The position numbers were made by a program, and so were the translations under genes. The notes under the pieces were generated by a model, which searched no databases, was not told the DNA's origin, and worked only from the letters and a program-made list of their open reading frames with translations. From the NCBI GenBank assembly GCA_026014875.1, contig JAOZHO010000036.1:1-50372 (forward strand): a DNA stretch of 50,372 nucleotides. The letters run 5' to 3'. This document shows positions 18,887 to 27,311 of the stretch, piece after piece. Origin of the DNA: Candidatus Bathyarchaeota archaeon (GTDB lineage Archaea; Thermoproteota; Bathyarchaeia; TCS64). Within the stretch, counting starts at the first letter, position 1. Every line of letters starts with the position of its first letter.

Positions 18887-20836
18887 ATGACGCCGAGAGT
18901 CGTGAAGACCGCCTGCCCCAGGGACTGCTACGACACCTGCAGCCTCCTGGTCACCGTCGAGGACGGGAGAATCGTCAAGGTCCAAGGGGACCCGGACCAC
19001 CCCGTCACACGGGGATTCACATGCCCCCGGGGCGCCGCCGACATCAAGAGAACCTACAGCGAGGAACGGATCCTATACCCACACCTCAGGACCCCGGACG
19101 GAGGCTTCACCCGAGCCACGTGGGACGAGGCCCTCGACGCCGTCGCCTCCCGGCTCAAGGCTGTCCTAGCGGAGCACGGCCCCGACAGCGTCCTCCAACT
19201 CGACTACGCCGGGAACATAGGGCTCCTCACCGAGCCCTGGGCCCAGAGGCTCTGGAACGCCCTCGGCGCCGCAGTCCACGACTCCACCATCTGCAGCGCC
19301 TCCGGCCACGCCGGCCTCGCCCTCCACCACGGCCTCACATACGGCGTCGAGCCCGACGAGCTCCAGGACAAGAGGCTCATCGTCTTCTGGGGATTCAACG
19401 CCAAGGTGAGCGCCCCCCACACCTGGGCCCTCGCAGTCAAGGCTAGAAACGAGAACGGGACGATCATCGTCGCCGTCGACCCCCGGAAGAGCGACACCGC
19501 CGAGGCCGCCGACATATGGCTCGCCCCCAGACCCGGGAGCGACATCGCCCTCGTCTACGGCGTCGCCCGGAGCCTCATCGAGAGGAGCCTCGTCGATCAG
19601 GCGTTCATCGAGGAGTGGACCCACGGCTACGAAGAGTTCAAGGAGGAGGCCCTGAAGTGGACCGGGGAAAGGGTCGAAGAGGTCACAGGGCTCAGCCCCG
19701 AGCAGGTCGAGAGCCTCGCCGACGCCTACGCCGGCAACAACCCCTCCGCCACCATGATCGGCATAGGGCTCCAGAAGAGCGTCTACGGCGCCGACCACGT
19801 CAGAGCAGTCTCACTCATACCCCCCCTCCTGGGGCTACACAGAGGATTCTTCTACAGCAGCGGCCAGGGAAGATACTTCGATCAGGGCCTCATCTCCGGT
19901 AGCCGCCTCACCAAAAAGAAGAGGAAGGTTCTCAGCCAAGTTGGGCTCAGCGAGACCATCGAGCGGGGGGACATCAAGTTCCTATACGTCAACAACATGA
20001 ACCCCGCGGTCACCCTCCCCGACCAGGGAGCCCTCCACAGAGGCCTCGACCGGGAGGACCTCTACACCGTGGTCCACGAGACCCACTGGACAGAGACCGC
20101 AAGGCACGCCGATGTCGTCCTCCCCGCCCAGACCTACCTCGAGAAGGACGACCTCGTCCCGGGCTACTCCCACTCCTACGCCACCAAATCCAACGGGGCC
20201 GTGGAGCCCCTCGGGGAGAGCCAAAGCGAGACCTGGGTCACCGTAGAACTCGCCAGGAGGCTCGGGCTCGAGGAGGAGTGGCTCTATGCGGATCCCTGGG
20301 CGGTTCTGGAGGAGGCCCTCGGGGAGTCGTTCATCGACGGGACCTTCGAGGACTTGATGGGAGGCGCGACACTGAAGCTGAAGGCTCGGAGCAGGGACGA
20401 GTACCAGACCCCCACGGGGAGGATGGAGTTCGCCTCGGTGAAAGCTGCCGAGTCCGGCTTCGACCCTCTCCCGCTTCAGCATCCCCTACCCGGCAAGGAG
20501 GAAGGATTCACACTCTTGACCACCGGGATCCCAAAGTACACCCACACCCAGTTCCAGGACGTCTACGGCCCCATACCCCCCATCGTCTGGATAAATCCCA
20601 GAGACGCAGCACGTCTGAGGGTCGCAGACGGGGACCCGGTGAGCCTGAGCAACGAGAGGGGCGCCATCAGGGTCGAGGCTGTGGTGACCGACCGAGTGCC
20701 CCGGGGCGTCCTCTGGTCCCCGAGGCTGCTGAAGGGACTCGACGGGGAGCCCCAGAACCTGTTGATGCCGGGGGACGCCCAGCTGATCGGCGGGGGGCCC
20801 GTCTTCAACTCCATCACAGTTAATGTGAGCCCCTGA
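18887..20836 (+). CDS. Molybdopterin-dependent oxidoreductase (DMSO reductase family)
   Basis: Molybdenum or tungsten bis-pterin oxidoreductase. The N-terminal [4Fe-4S] motif has Cys10, Cys14, Cys18 and Cys46 (CPRDCYDTC ... TCPRG). The three following domains and the C-terminal pterin-binding barrel (IVWINPRDAARLRVADGDPVSL begins it) are complete at 649 aa. The active-site region reads STICSASGHAG around Cys136, so Cys or Ser could be the metal ligand. No TAT signal is seen, indicating cytoplasmic location. No adjacent electron-transfer subunit is found, so partner and substrate are unknown. A TATA-like AATGAAATA sits 27 bases before the ATG. Confidence 0.88.
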   Translation: MTPRVVKTACPRDCYDTCSLLVTVEDGRIVKVQGDPDHPVTRGFTCPRGAADIKRTYSEERILYPHLRTPDGGFTRATWDEALDAVASRLKAVLAEHGPDSVLQLDYAGNIGLLTEPWAQRLWNALGAAVHDSTICSASGHAGLALHHGLTYGVEPDELQDKRLIVFWGFNAKVSAPHTWALAVKARNENGTIIVAVDPRKSDTAEAADIWLAPRPGSDIALVYGVARSLIERSLVDQAFIEEWTHGYEEFKEEALKWTGERVEEVTGLSPEQVESLADAYAGNNPSATMIGIGLQKSVYGADHVRAVSLIPPLLGLHRGFFYSSGQGRYFDQGLISGSRLTKKKRKVLSQVGLSETIERGDIKFLYVNNMNPAVTLPDQGALHRGLDREDLYTVVHETHWTETARHADVVLPAQTYLEKDDLVPGYSHSYATKSNGAVEPLGESQSETWVTVELARRLGLEEEWLYADPWAVLEEALGESFIDGTFEDLMGGATLKLKARSRDEYQTPTGRMEFASVKAAESGFDPLPLQHPLPGKEEGFTLLTTGIPKYTHTQFQDVYGPIPPIVWINPRDAARLRVADGDPVSLSNERGAIRVEAVVTDRVPRGVLWSPRLLKGLDGEPQNLLMPGDAQLIGGGPVFNSITVNVSP

Positions 20837-20885
20837 GAAAACGTTGGATACTAGAAATAGACGATCGCGTGACCTATAACCCAGA

Positions 20886-21074
20886 CTATCTGCCCTTGGG
20901 CTTGTACTTCTTCTCCTTGTACTTGCTCACTATCCGCACGTGGGTGCCCTTCCGGGTAAACGCCGAGTCGATCCCGTCGGCCATCTCCTGACACTCCCGC
21001 TTCCACTCGCAGACATCGCAATCCTCCTCCGCGCCGATCATGCCAATGCAGACCGGGCGCTTACCCTTGCTCAT
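20886..21074 (-). CDS. 62-aa cysteine-containing protein
   Basis: Small basic protein with four cysteines (Cys9, Cys19, Cys22, Cys28; the pattern DCDVCEWKREC), which could hold a zinc or iron-sulfur site. The C-terminus is very lysine-rich (KYKEKKYKPKGR). A T-rich TTTTTTAG box lies about 30 bases upstream of its ATG, and its coding strand and base composition look real. It is divergent from the ferritin-like gene and convergent with the molybdopterin oxidoreductase. Function unknown. Confidence 0.6.
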   Translation of the reverse strand: MSKGKRPVCIGMIGAEEDCDVCEWKRECQEMADGIDSAFTRKGTHVRIVSKYKEKKYKPKGR

Positions 21075-21180
21075 ACCAACATCAACCCCTAAAACCGGGC
21101 TAAAAAACCTTGCGAAACCCCGCCGAGACAGGTTTCAATCCCGCCCAAACCTTCGATAAACCACGACGAATCTGATCGAG

Positions 21181-21573
21181 ATGCTCAAGGAAATGAGGGA
21201 CCTGGAGCTGGAACACGTGGAACGGCTCCGGTCCTCCGTCGAGAAGGCGGGCCACCGCCTCGTCTCCGCCCTTCTGGAGACCATTCTCTACGACAGCAGG
21301 AAGCACGCGGTCCTCTGCCAGGTCATCATCGACGTGGAGGCGGGGGCCGCTCCCGTCACTCTCGACATGGACATGGGCGCTGCCGTGGGGCTCCACCAGG
21401 GCATCCTCCAGCACGTCCGGGTCGAGGAGCCCCGGGTCAGGGAGATCTTGGATCACCTACTCGCCGACGAGAGGCGCCACCACCGCCTCCTCCAGCGCCT
21501 CAGCAACATCATCGACAGCGACACAGCCGCCTACGACGAGTGCCTGGGCCTCATCCAGAAGTATATGATCTAG
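21181..21573 (+). CDS. Ferritin-like/rubrerythrin-fold small protein
   Basis: All-helical 130-aa protein with a possible carboxylate-bridged diiron site: Glu9xxHis12, Glu33, Glu82/83 and Glu97xxHis100 are spaced as on four helices. It lacks the C-terminal rubredoxin domain of rubrerythrin. A role in oxidative-stress defence or iron handling is possible. The start is ATG 21181, with CGATAAACC about 26 bases before it. Assignment is by pattern only. Confidence 0.5.
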   Translation: MLKEMRDLELEHVERLRSSVEKAGHRLVSALLETILYDSRKHAVLCQVIIDVEAGAAPVTLDMDMGAAVGLHQGILQHVRVEEPRVREILDHLLADERRHHRLLQRLSNIIDSDTAAYDECLGLIQKYMI

Positions 21574-21620
21574 CCCCCCTAGGAGGCGAACCTTCTTTTT
21601 CCTGAGGCCGAGCCTCGATT

Positions 21621-22562
21621 TTAGAGCTTGACGGGCTTCCCGGTCCGAGCGGACTCGAGGGCCGCCTCGCAGATCCTGAGGGCCTTGAGCCCGTCCTCCC
21701 CCGATATCGCCGGTGGCTTGTCCTCGAGGATCGCCTCCACGAAGCTCTCCAGCTCCAGTGTGAGGGGTTCCTGGGGTTTCAGGAAGGGCGTGTAGCGCCC
21801 CTCGTCGTCCTCCACTGTGACCTCCTGGGTGATGAACTCCACGGTGATGAGCCCCTCCGAGCCGGTGAGTATGAGCCTCCTTATCTTGCGGGGGGTGAGC
21901 CAGTTGGTCTCGATGAAGGCGCTCCTGTTCCCCGGGAACCTCAGCACGATGTTCGCATAGTCCTCGAACGAATGCACGAGATTACCGGCCGTGGCGTAAA
22001 CCGTCTCGGGATCCACCCCGAAAAGCTGCCTCACGATATCCGCGTCGTGAATCGCCAGATCCTTCACAACCCCCACGTCGCTGATCCTGAGAGGATACCT
22101 GCTCACCCTGTGAGCCCTAGCCAGGATAACATCGCCGATCTTCCCCTCACTAACGAGCCTGAGGGCCTCTATCACACCGGGATTGAACCTCTCCACGAAC
22201 CCCACCGTCAGCTTCACCCCCGCCTTCTCCGAGGCAGCGATCAGCCTCTCCGCCTCCGCCACGGTGCTGGTCATGGGCTTCTCCACCAGGACATGCTTCC
22301 CGGCTTCCATCGCTGCCAGGGCGATGTCCGCGTGGGTCACCGTCGGGGTGCAGATGGAGACCATCTCCACGTCGTTTCTCTTGAGGAGCGCCCCGACGTC
22401 CCCGTAGTGGTCGACCCCGTATCTCTCCCCAAGGCTGCACGCCGCATCCTCATTGAGATCTGAAACGGCGACGAGCTCAGCGGCGTCGAGGTCGTTGTAG
22501 ATTCGGGCGTGGTTCTTCCCCCAGAAACCACAGCCAATGACGGCGACGTTTAGTTTATCCAA
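21621..22562 (-). CDS. Gfo/Idh/MocA family sugar-nucleotide dehydrogenase
   Basis: NAD(P)-dependent oxidoreductase. Rossmann motif VIGCGFWGKNHARIY at the N-terminus, EKPMTSTVAEAE with the catalytic lysine of the EKP motif near residue 96, and DLAIHDADIVRQLFG with the conserved His/Asp. The length, 313 aa, and overall sequence are closest in style to UDP-GlcNAc 3-dehydrogenases, which open the way to 2,3-diamino sugars; this substrate is inferred. The start is TTG 22562, with AGGTGA eight bases upstream. Promoter-proximal end of the glycan locus. Confidence 0.8.
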   Translation of the reverse strand: MDKLNVAVIGCGFWGKNHARIYNDLDAAELVAVSDLNEDAACSLGERYGVDHYGDVGALLKRNDVEMVSICTPTVTHADIALAAMEAGKHVLVEKPMTSTVAEAERLIAASEKAGVKLTVGFVERFNPGVIEALRLVSEGKIGDVILARAHRVSRYPLRISDVGVVKDLAIHDADIVRQLFGVDPETVYATAGNLVHSFEDYANIVLRFPGNRSAFIETNWLTPRKIRRLILTGSEGLITVEFITQEVTVEDDEGRYTPFLKPQEPLTLELESFVEAILEDKPPAISGEDGLKALRICEAALESARTGKPVKL

Positions 22563-22668
22563 AGCACATTCACCTAGTTTGTGGATTTAACCAGTCTAGA
22601 TTCAGGGCGTGTCCTTAAAATCGTATTCATCATATGCGTGATGAGTGATTGACCCTTCATGAGCGGAT

Positions 22669-23487
22669 TTAGACAGGGTCTCCGTCAAACATGCCGAGTA
22701 GCCCCTCCCCCGTTTTCACGGTCACATCCTCGTTCGAGGCGAGATACTCGACGACCTCTGAATATCTCCTCCCGAACCTCATCTTGAGGGAGCAGTTGTG
22801 CCAAAGGATCGTGAGAACCCTCCCTGAGGGAAGTCCCTTGCAGAGATTGACCGCTTGTTGAACCCTTCTCAGGACGTCCCCTTCATCCTCCAGATCCGTG
22901 AAGATGAGCGCGTCCATAATCGATATCGGGAAGACTCTGATGCCCTCCCTCTCGAAGCCCAGGCAGTCCCTCGCTGTCACTCGATCCCGGCGGTACTTGA
23001 TCGACGAATCGTATCGGAACCCCGCCTGTTTCAGATTACCCAGCAGGAGGTCCTGGTGATCCACGCCGACCGTGTAGTGGGTCCTGTTCCCGAGTATCTT
23101 TGTCCCTGAGACCTTCTCGAGGGTCTTCTTCTCCTCCACGAGGCTCAGGGGATGCTGGATGGAGAGGTGATCCGAATGGAGCCCCACCTCCCAGCCCCCC
23201 GATACCATGGACCTGATCTCTGAGCGGTACTCCTTTACGTCATAGGGTGGAGGCCGGTGATGCGTGTCCATCCTGGTCCTGAAGAAGAAGGTGGACCTGA
23301 GGCCATGCCTCTCCTCGATCTCCAGGATCTCTGGAATATTCTGGTAAGGATTCTTCTCATCCAGATTGTTGATGACCGCCTCATCGAAACGACTCCGCCT
23401 CGCGAGGACATGCGGGATGGGGGCACCGGTCTTCCCCCAGTCGACGTCGTGGCTCAGAAAGACGGGGATAGGCTCCTCAGGGGTCAC
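22669..23487 (-). CDS. Polysaccharide deacetylase (NodB/CE4-like)
   Basis: Carbohydrate de-N-acetylase-like protein. The first motif LSHDVDW carries the catalytic and metal-binding aspartates. STFFFRTRMD, GWEVGLHSDHLS (metal histidines), GNRTHYT and LTILWHNCS (final His motif) follow in NodB order. The length, 272 aa, is normal. The likely substrate is an N-acetyl sugar on a lipid or nucleotide carrier. A GTG start at 23487 is supported by TTTTTAT 27 bases upstream. It lies 66 bases after an ATP-grasp ligase, suggesting deacetylation followed by amine ligation. Confidence 0.82.
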   Translation of the reverse strand: MTPEEPIPVFLSHDVDWGKTGAPIPHVLARRSRFDEAVINNLDEKNPYQNIPEILEIEERHGLRSTFFFRTRMDTHHRPPPYDVKEYRSEIRSMVSGGWEVGLHSDHLSIQHPLSLVEEKKTLEKVSGTKILGNRTHYTVGVDHQDLLLGNLKQAGFRYDSSIKYRRDRVTARDCLGFEREGIRVFPISIMDALIFTDLEDEGDVLRRVQQAVNLCKGLPSGRVLTILWHNCSLKMRFGRRYSEVVEYLASNEDVTVKTGEGLLGMFDGDPV

Positions 23488-23510
23488 AATACACGCTCAG
23501 CCCGCTGGCG

Positions 23511-23517
23511 ATAAAAA
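23511..23517 (-). promoter_or_regulatory. TATA box for the NodB-like deacetylase
   Basis: TTTTTAT on the minus strand, centred 27 bases before the GTG start at 23487, supporting a leaderless GTG-initiated transcript independent of the ATP-grasp gene upstream. Confidence 0.5.
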
Positions 23518-23553
23518 TGTGTCTCGAATATCGAGAGCCCGATGCCCCCGTAT

Positions 23554-24735
23554 TCAGCGGGAGAGAGGATGCTCGCTCATCTTCTTGTATCTCGTCAGCC
23601 GCCCGACGCCTTCCATGAACTGTAATATGTGGGGCTTCACGTCGTCGAGGTGAAGATCCGTCAATCTCCTCTTGCTGGAATCCTTCATCGCCGACGTGAC
23701 CCTCCGCCTCTCCCTGATGAATGAGAAGAGCAGCTGGGGAAAGTGCGCAGACATCCACCACATCTGGAGGCCCTTCTCGTAACGGAAACAAGGCTCCACG
23801 TCGCCGTCCTCAGCGATCTTGTAGAGAAGGCGCGGGAAATCGACCCCGGACGCGATGGAGAGCTCTAGGGTCCCCCAGAACTTGGAGTTGACCTCCATGA
23901 GGCGCGGGGTGCCCTCGCGATCCATCTTGAACTCCACCTGGGCCACCCCGTGCCAGCCCATCTCCTCGAGGAGGCGCAGGGCCGTCTCGATGAGCTCCGA
24001 GTCCTCGATGGTCTCGTTCACGATCCCCACGCCGCCCCCCGGGGGGAACGTGGCGACCCTCCGCTGGGCCATCGCCGCCCTCGGCTCTCCCTGGTTGAAG
24101 AGGACGCAGACGTCCCTGATCTCCCCCGGGATGTACTCCTGGATCATGGGTGACTCGAAGTCGAGGATCACGTTGGAGCTCTTACCCTGGAACTCCAGGA
24201 GTATCCTTTCAAGTTCCTCTTTACCCGTGGCGTAGCGGGTCCCCGTGCCTGCAGCCCCCTTCCTAGCCTTCACCACAACAGGGAAAGGCCCGGAGTAATC
24301 GAAGCCGCTATCACCCGCTGTCACCGTCTCCGGAACCGGTACTCCAATTCTCTCTGCGATCTCGATAGACTTCAGCTTGTCGTGCGCCAGCTCCAGCACG
24401 TCGTAGTCTGCCACGGGCACATCGACAAAATCCGCGAGATCGTCTTTATGATAAGAAAGAGGAATCGTCGTGTCGACACCTATCGGAATGACGATGTCGA
24501 CCCCCTCCTCGACGGCGATCCCCTTGATATCTTCGATGAACTTCTCGATGGAAACACTGGGGGGCGTGTAGGTCCTCCACCCTGAGCTGTACTTGGAGGC
24601 CGCTGCCACCCTTCTCCTCGGGTCCCTACCCCCCACGACGACGCTGGCACCGGCCCTCCCCAGGGACCTCACTGCCGCTAGGGCGTTCTTGTAGCTGAAG
24701 TTGGTGACGAGAACGCGGGAGGGCAAACCAATCAT
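23554..24735 (-). CDS. ATP-grasp carboxylate-amine/thiol ligase (first of three)
   Basis: ATP-grasp enzyme that would activate a carboxylate as acyl phosphate and join it to an amine. An N-terminal preATP-grasp domain (RVLVTNFSYKNALAAVRSLG) is followed by the nucleotide-binding half with VVVKARKGAAGTGTRYA (lysine and glycine loop) and metal-binding LMEVNSKFWGTLELS near residue 305. From ATG 24735 it has 393 aa. That start is chosen because AAATATATAC lies 24 bases upstream and the 21 earlier residues are not family-like. Co-oriented with the deacetylase below and DUF354 above. Confidence 0.82.
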   Translation of the reverse strand: MIGLPSRVLVTNFSYKNALAAVRSLGRAGASVVVGGRDPRRRVAAASKYSSGWRTYTPPSVSIEKFIEDIKGIAVEEGVDIVIPIGVDTTIPLSYHKDDLADFVDVPVADYDVLELAHDKLKSIEIAERIGVPVPETVTAGDSGFDYSGPFPVVVKARKGAAGTGTRYATGKEELERILLEFQGKSSNVILDFESPMIQEYIPGEIRDVCVLFNQGEPRAAMAQRRVATFPPGGGVGIVNETIEDSELIETALRLLEEMGWHGVAQVEFKMDREGTPRLMEVNSKFWGTLELSIASGVDFPRLLYKIAEDGDVEPCFRYEKGLQMWWMSAHFPQLLFSFIRERRRVTSAMKDSSKRRLTDLHLDDVKPHILQFMEGVGRLTRYKKMSEHPLSR

Positions 24736-24754
24736 GTATGGTTCAAGAACTCCG

Positions 24755-24763
24755 TATATATTT
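24755..24763 (-). promoter_or_regulatory. TATA box for the 24735 ATP-grasp gene
   Basis: AAATATATA on the minus strand, about 24 bases before ATG 24735: a strong archaeal TATA match that decides the start. Confidence 0.55.
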
Positions 24764-24842
24764 CTTTGATAATGGATGCCCTGCTGAGCATCACACATCA
24801 GAAAGGCTCATGATGGGCGATCACTAATTCAGTCTACGCAGA

Positions 24843-25925
24843 TCAAGTGGCGATTCTCTGGCCCCGTCTCTCGATCTCGTCCGCAATGACCTTCACGGGA
24901 TCTTCAAAGACTTTGACGAGGAGCCTCGCCTTCCCCTCCTGAGCCTCCCTCTGGGACTTCGGATCGACTAGAAGCTCCGAAGCTCTCTTCACGAGGGATT
25001 CGAGGTTCGTCTCCCTCTCGTTGAGGCCTTGCTCGATGAGGAAGAGCTCCACCAGTGTAGGCTTCCCCGGGTAGCAGGAGATCGTTGGGACCCCGAGGAT
25101 CGCCGCCTCGGCGCTCATGGTCCCCCCGGCGCCGATGAAGAGGTCCGAGAAATGGAGCAGGCTCGGGCCGTCCACCGCCTTCTCCGGCACGATGACATCC
25201 CCATCGTAGGAGCCCTTCAAGGCTGAGGCCTGTTCTAGGTATCTGGGGATGACCACTATCTGGACGTCTTGTTCCAGCTCAATGAGACCCTGGAGGAGGC
25301 GCTTAATCGCCGATTCTCCCATGTTCATTTTCAAAAGATACGCGGCGAAGATCTCAGCCGATCTGATCGTGATCACAGGCTTCCCCTGATCAATACCGAG
25401 CTCCTCAAGGATCCCCCGATCGGGCTCAAAGTCCTTCAGCCACGCCCACGGGTCGAGAGCGTTGTATCGCACAATGGATTCCGGCTTGATGCCGTAGCCC
25501 GTCCACGCCTCCTTGGGAATCATCCAAGGGGTCATCAAGGTCTCCGAGAGGGGGATCGTGAGCTTCATGACCGCCTCCGCATGGGGGGAGTCGCTGATGC
25601 ATAGATGAGGGATCCCAAGCCCGAACGATGCCCTCGCCGCCTCGGGGGACGAGAAGGAAACCACGAGATCCGGATTGAAATCCTCGTACACCGGGACCAG
25701 GCCAGCGATCCTGTTCACGCTCTCTAGGAGTTTCCTCTTCAAGCTCTTCCCGCCGTGCCTCCCGACGGCGGTCGCCTCGATCCCCCGCTTCTCGATGATC
25801 TCGTCGACTTCCCGGTAACGTCTCGTGGTCATGAGAACCTGATGTCCTCTCTCCAGAAGCTCCGCGTGGAGCACCTGGAACATCATGCACTGCTTGGGCG
25901 TGAGTATATCGATGACGACCTTCAA
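24843..25925 (-). CDS. DUF354 family GT-B-like protein
   Basis: Member of DUF354, archaeal/bacterial proteins with a GT-B glycosyltransferase-like fold found in surface-polysaccharide clusters. The start VVIDILTPKQCMMFQVLHAEL is the family hallmark. SDLFIGAGGTMSAEAAILGVPTISCYPG near residue 270 is the nucleotide-sugar-binding-like loop. TTG 25925 is preferred over GTG 25961 because family members begin right at this ILTPKQ segment. Length is then 360 aa. It may transfer a sugar onto the carrier made by the GlcNAc-1-P transferase encoded just upstream. Confidence 0.78.
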   Translation of the reverse strand: MKVVIDILTPKQCMMFQVLHAELLERGHQVLMTTRRYREVDEIIEKRGIEATAVGRHGGKSLKRKLLESVNRIAGLVPVYEDFNPDLVVSFSSPEAARASFGLGIPHLCISDSPHAEAVMKLTIPLSETLMTPWMIPKEAWTGYGIKPESIVRYNALDPWAWLKDFEPDRGILEELGIDQGKPVITIRSAEIFAAYLLKMNMGESAIKRLLQGLIELEQDVQIVVIPRYLEQASALKGSYDGDVIVPEKAVDGPSLLHFSDLFIGAGGTMSAEAAILGVPTISCYPGKPTLVELFLIEQGLNERETNLESLVKRASELLVDPKSQREAQEGKARLLVKVFEDPVKVIADEIERRGQRIAT

Positions 25926-25990
25926 CTGGACCCCTTCAGACCTTGGCTCGACGGGAACCACCGTTGTCCCGTCTCATTCGTTGTACCCAA

Positions 25991-26239
25991 TTAGTCTAAA
26001 AGTCTACGGTCTCCGATGGCCCGCCAGAACATCCAAGTGGCCAGCTTCTTCCAGAGGAGCAGCCACAACAGGACGAGGACGGTGCTTATCACTACCTGCA
26101 CGATGTTGACGATGTACGCCTGCTCGATTCCCGGGATCTTCAGAGGGATGATCAAATAGTCGATGAGCCAGAGCCCCCCGATCGAGCAGATCCACACGAA
26201 GAGGAGTATGATCACGAAATCGAGGACCCTGCGGATCAT
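25991..26239 (-). CDS. 82-aa two-helix membrane protein coupled to GlcNAc-1-P transferase
   Basis: Small protein with two hydrophobic helices (about residues 8-32 and 43-65). The linker between them has LIIPLKIPGIEQAY and the tail is basic. It starts inside the stop of the upstream transferase gene (ATGA overlap), so the two are translationally coupled and probably act together in the membrane. Family unknown to me. It may stabilise the transferase or help flip its product. Confidence 0.7.
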   Translation of the reverse strand: MIRRVLDFVIILLFVWICSIGGLWLIDYLIIPLKIPGIEQAYIVNIVQVVISTVLVLLWLLLWKKLATWMFWRAIGDRRLLD

Positions 26240-27246
26240 GTGAACACCAACATCATGTAGGCTGTGACCAACGCGAGGCCCCCCGATATGACTGAGAGAA
26301 CCATGAATACGAGAGCCGCCTCGTTTTCTTTCAACGGCCCACGCGCCAAGATGAACCGGGCGAGGGTGATGGGAGCCCTCGGGTCCGCCCTGGCCCTCAT
26401 CCGCCCGTCCTCCATAAGCCTCGTCGGCCGGGCCACCTCCCTCCTTTCATACAGGTGCCCGATGGTGGATAGCCCGTAGAAGGCGTTCATGATCTGGGGC
26501 ATGAAGGCCACCACAGCCACAACCTCGAGGCGCCCGAGAACCGCTATCGCCCCGAGGGCGGCACCCACGCTGAGGCTCCCTACGTCCCCCGAGAAGACCC
26601 TCGAGGGATATCTGTTGTAGTAGAAGAAGGCCAGGAGGACGCCCAGCAGCGCCACGGATAGGATAACGCCCTCGGTGTTCCCCAGGATCAGCGCAGCGAC
26701 GAGCAGCGTAAGCGCGATGATGGAGCTGGACCCCGCCATCACCCCGTTGAAGGGGTCCATCATGTTCACTGCGTTCGATGTCACCGCCATGACGATGGGG
26801 AGGAGGAGAGGATAGACCCTGGTGAGACGGGTCCCCCCGATGAACGGGAAGACTATGCTCGGCGTGTATGTGCTCATGAGGAGGATCGGTAACCCAGCGA
26901 AGGCTGTCAGGAAGGGTTTCACCTTAGCGTTGAGCGGCTTCAGATCATCATACGCCCCAATGATGCCGGCGATCATGATCGTTCCGATGAAGCTTAGAAG
27001 CATCTCACGCTCATCCGGGAGGATGAATATGCCCACGACCGTACATGCAACGAGACCCAGCAGAATGGCTAAACCCCCCATCTCCGGGATAAGGGGATGA
27101 TCGATCTTGTGGGCGTCACGCCCCACGACTCCCCGCTCCGTCATCTTCCTCATTATACGTGGAAGGGAGAAATGGCAGACGATGAATCCGACTAGAAAGA
27201 TGATCCCTGTCTCTATTATGGGATATACTGAGTCAGATTGGACCAT
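26236..27246 (-). CDS. Glycosyltransferase family 4: polyprenyl-phosphate GlcNAc-1-phosphate transferase (WecA/MraY/AglH-like)
   Basis: Integral membrane enzyme moving a sugar-1-phosphate from a UDP-sugar to a dolichyl or polyprenyl phosphate, the first step of N-glycan or surface-polymer assembly. About ten hydrophobic segments are present. Family motifs are AYDDLK (Mg-binding aspartates, about 99-104), NAVNMMDPFNGVMAGSS (about 160-176), FSGDVGSLSVGAALG (about 220-234) and the cytoplasmic ARPTRLMEDGR loop. At 336 aa it is normal length. A TTAATAAC box lies about 27 bases before ATG 27246. Confidence 0.9.
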   Translation of the reverse strand: MVQSDSVYPIIETGIIFLVGFIVCHFSLPRIMRKMTERGVVGRDAHKIDHPLIPEMGGLAILLGLVACTVVGIFILPDEREMLLSFIGTIMIAGIIGAYDDLKPLNAKVKPFLTAFAGLPILLMSTYTPSIVFPFIGGTRLTRVYPLLLPIVMAVTSNAVNMMDPFNGVMAGSSSIIALTLLVAALILGNTEGVILSVALLGVLLAFFYYNRYPSRVFSGDVGSLSVGAALGAIAVLGRLEVVAVVAFMPQIMNAFYGLSTIGHLYERREVARPTRLMEDGRMRARADPRAPITLARFILARGPLKENEAALVFMVLSVISGGLALVTAYMMLVFT

Positions 27247-27311
27247 CTTTACGCGGTTTATTTCAGAGTTATTAAGGCTTCTTTAAACGCAGAGCTGGAA
27301 TTCACCCTTCA

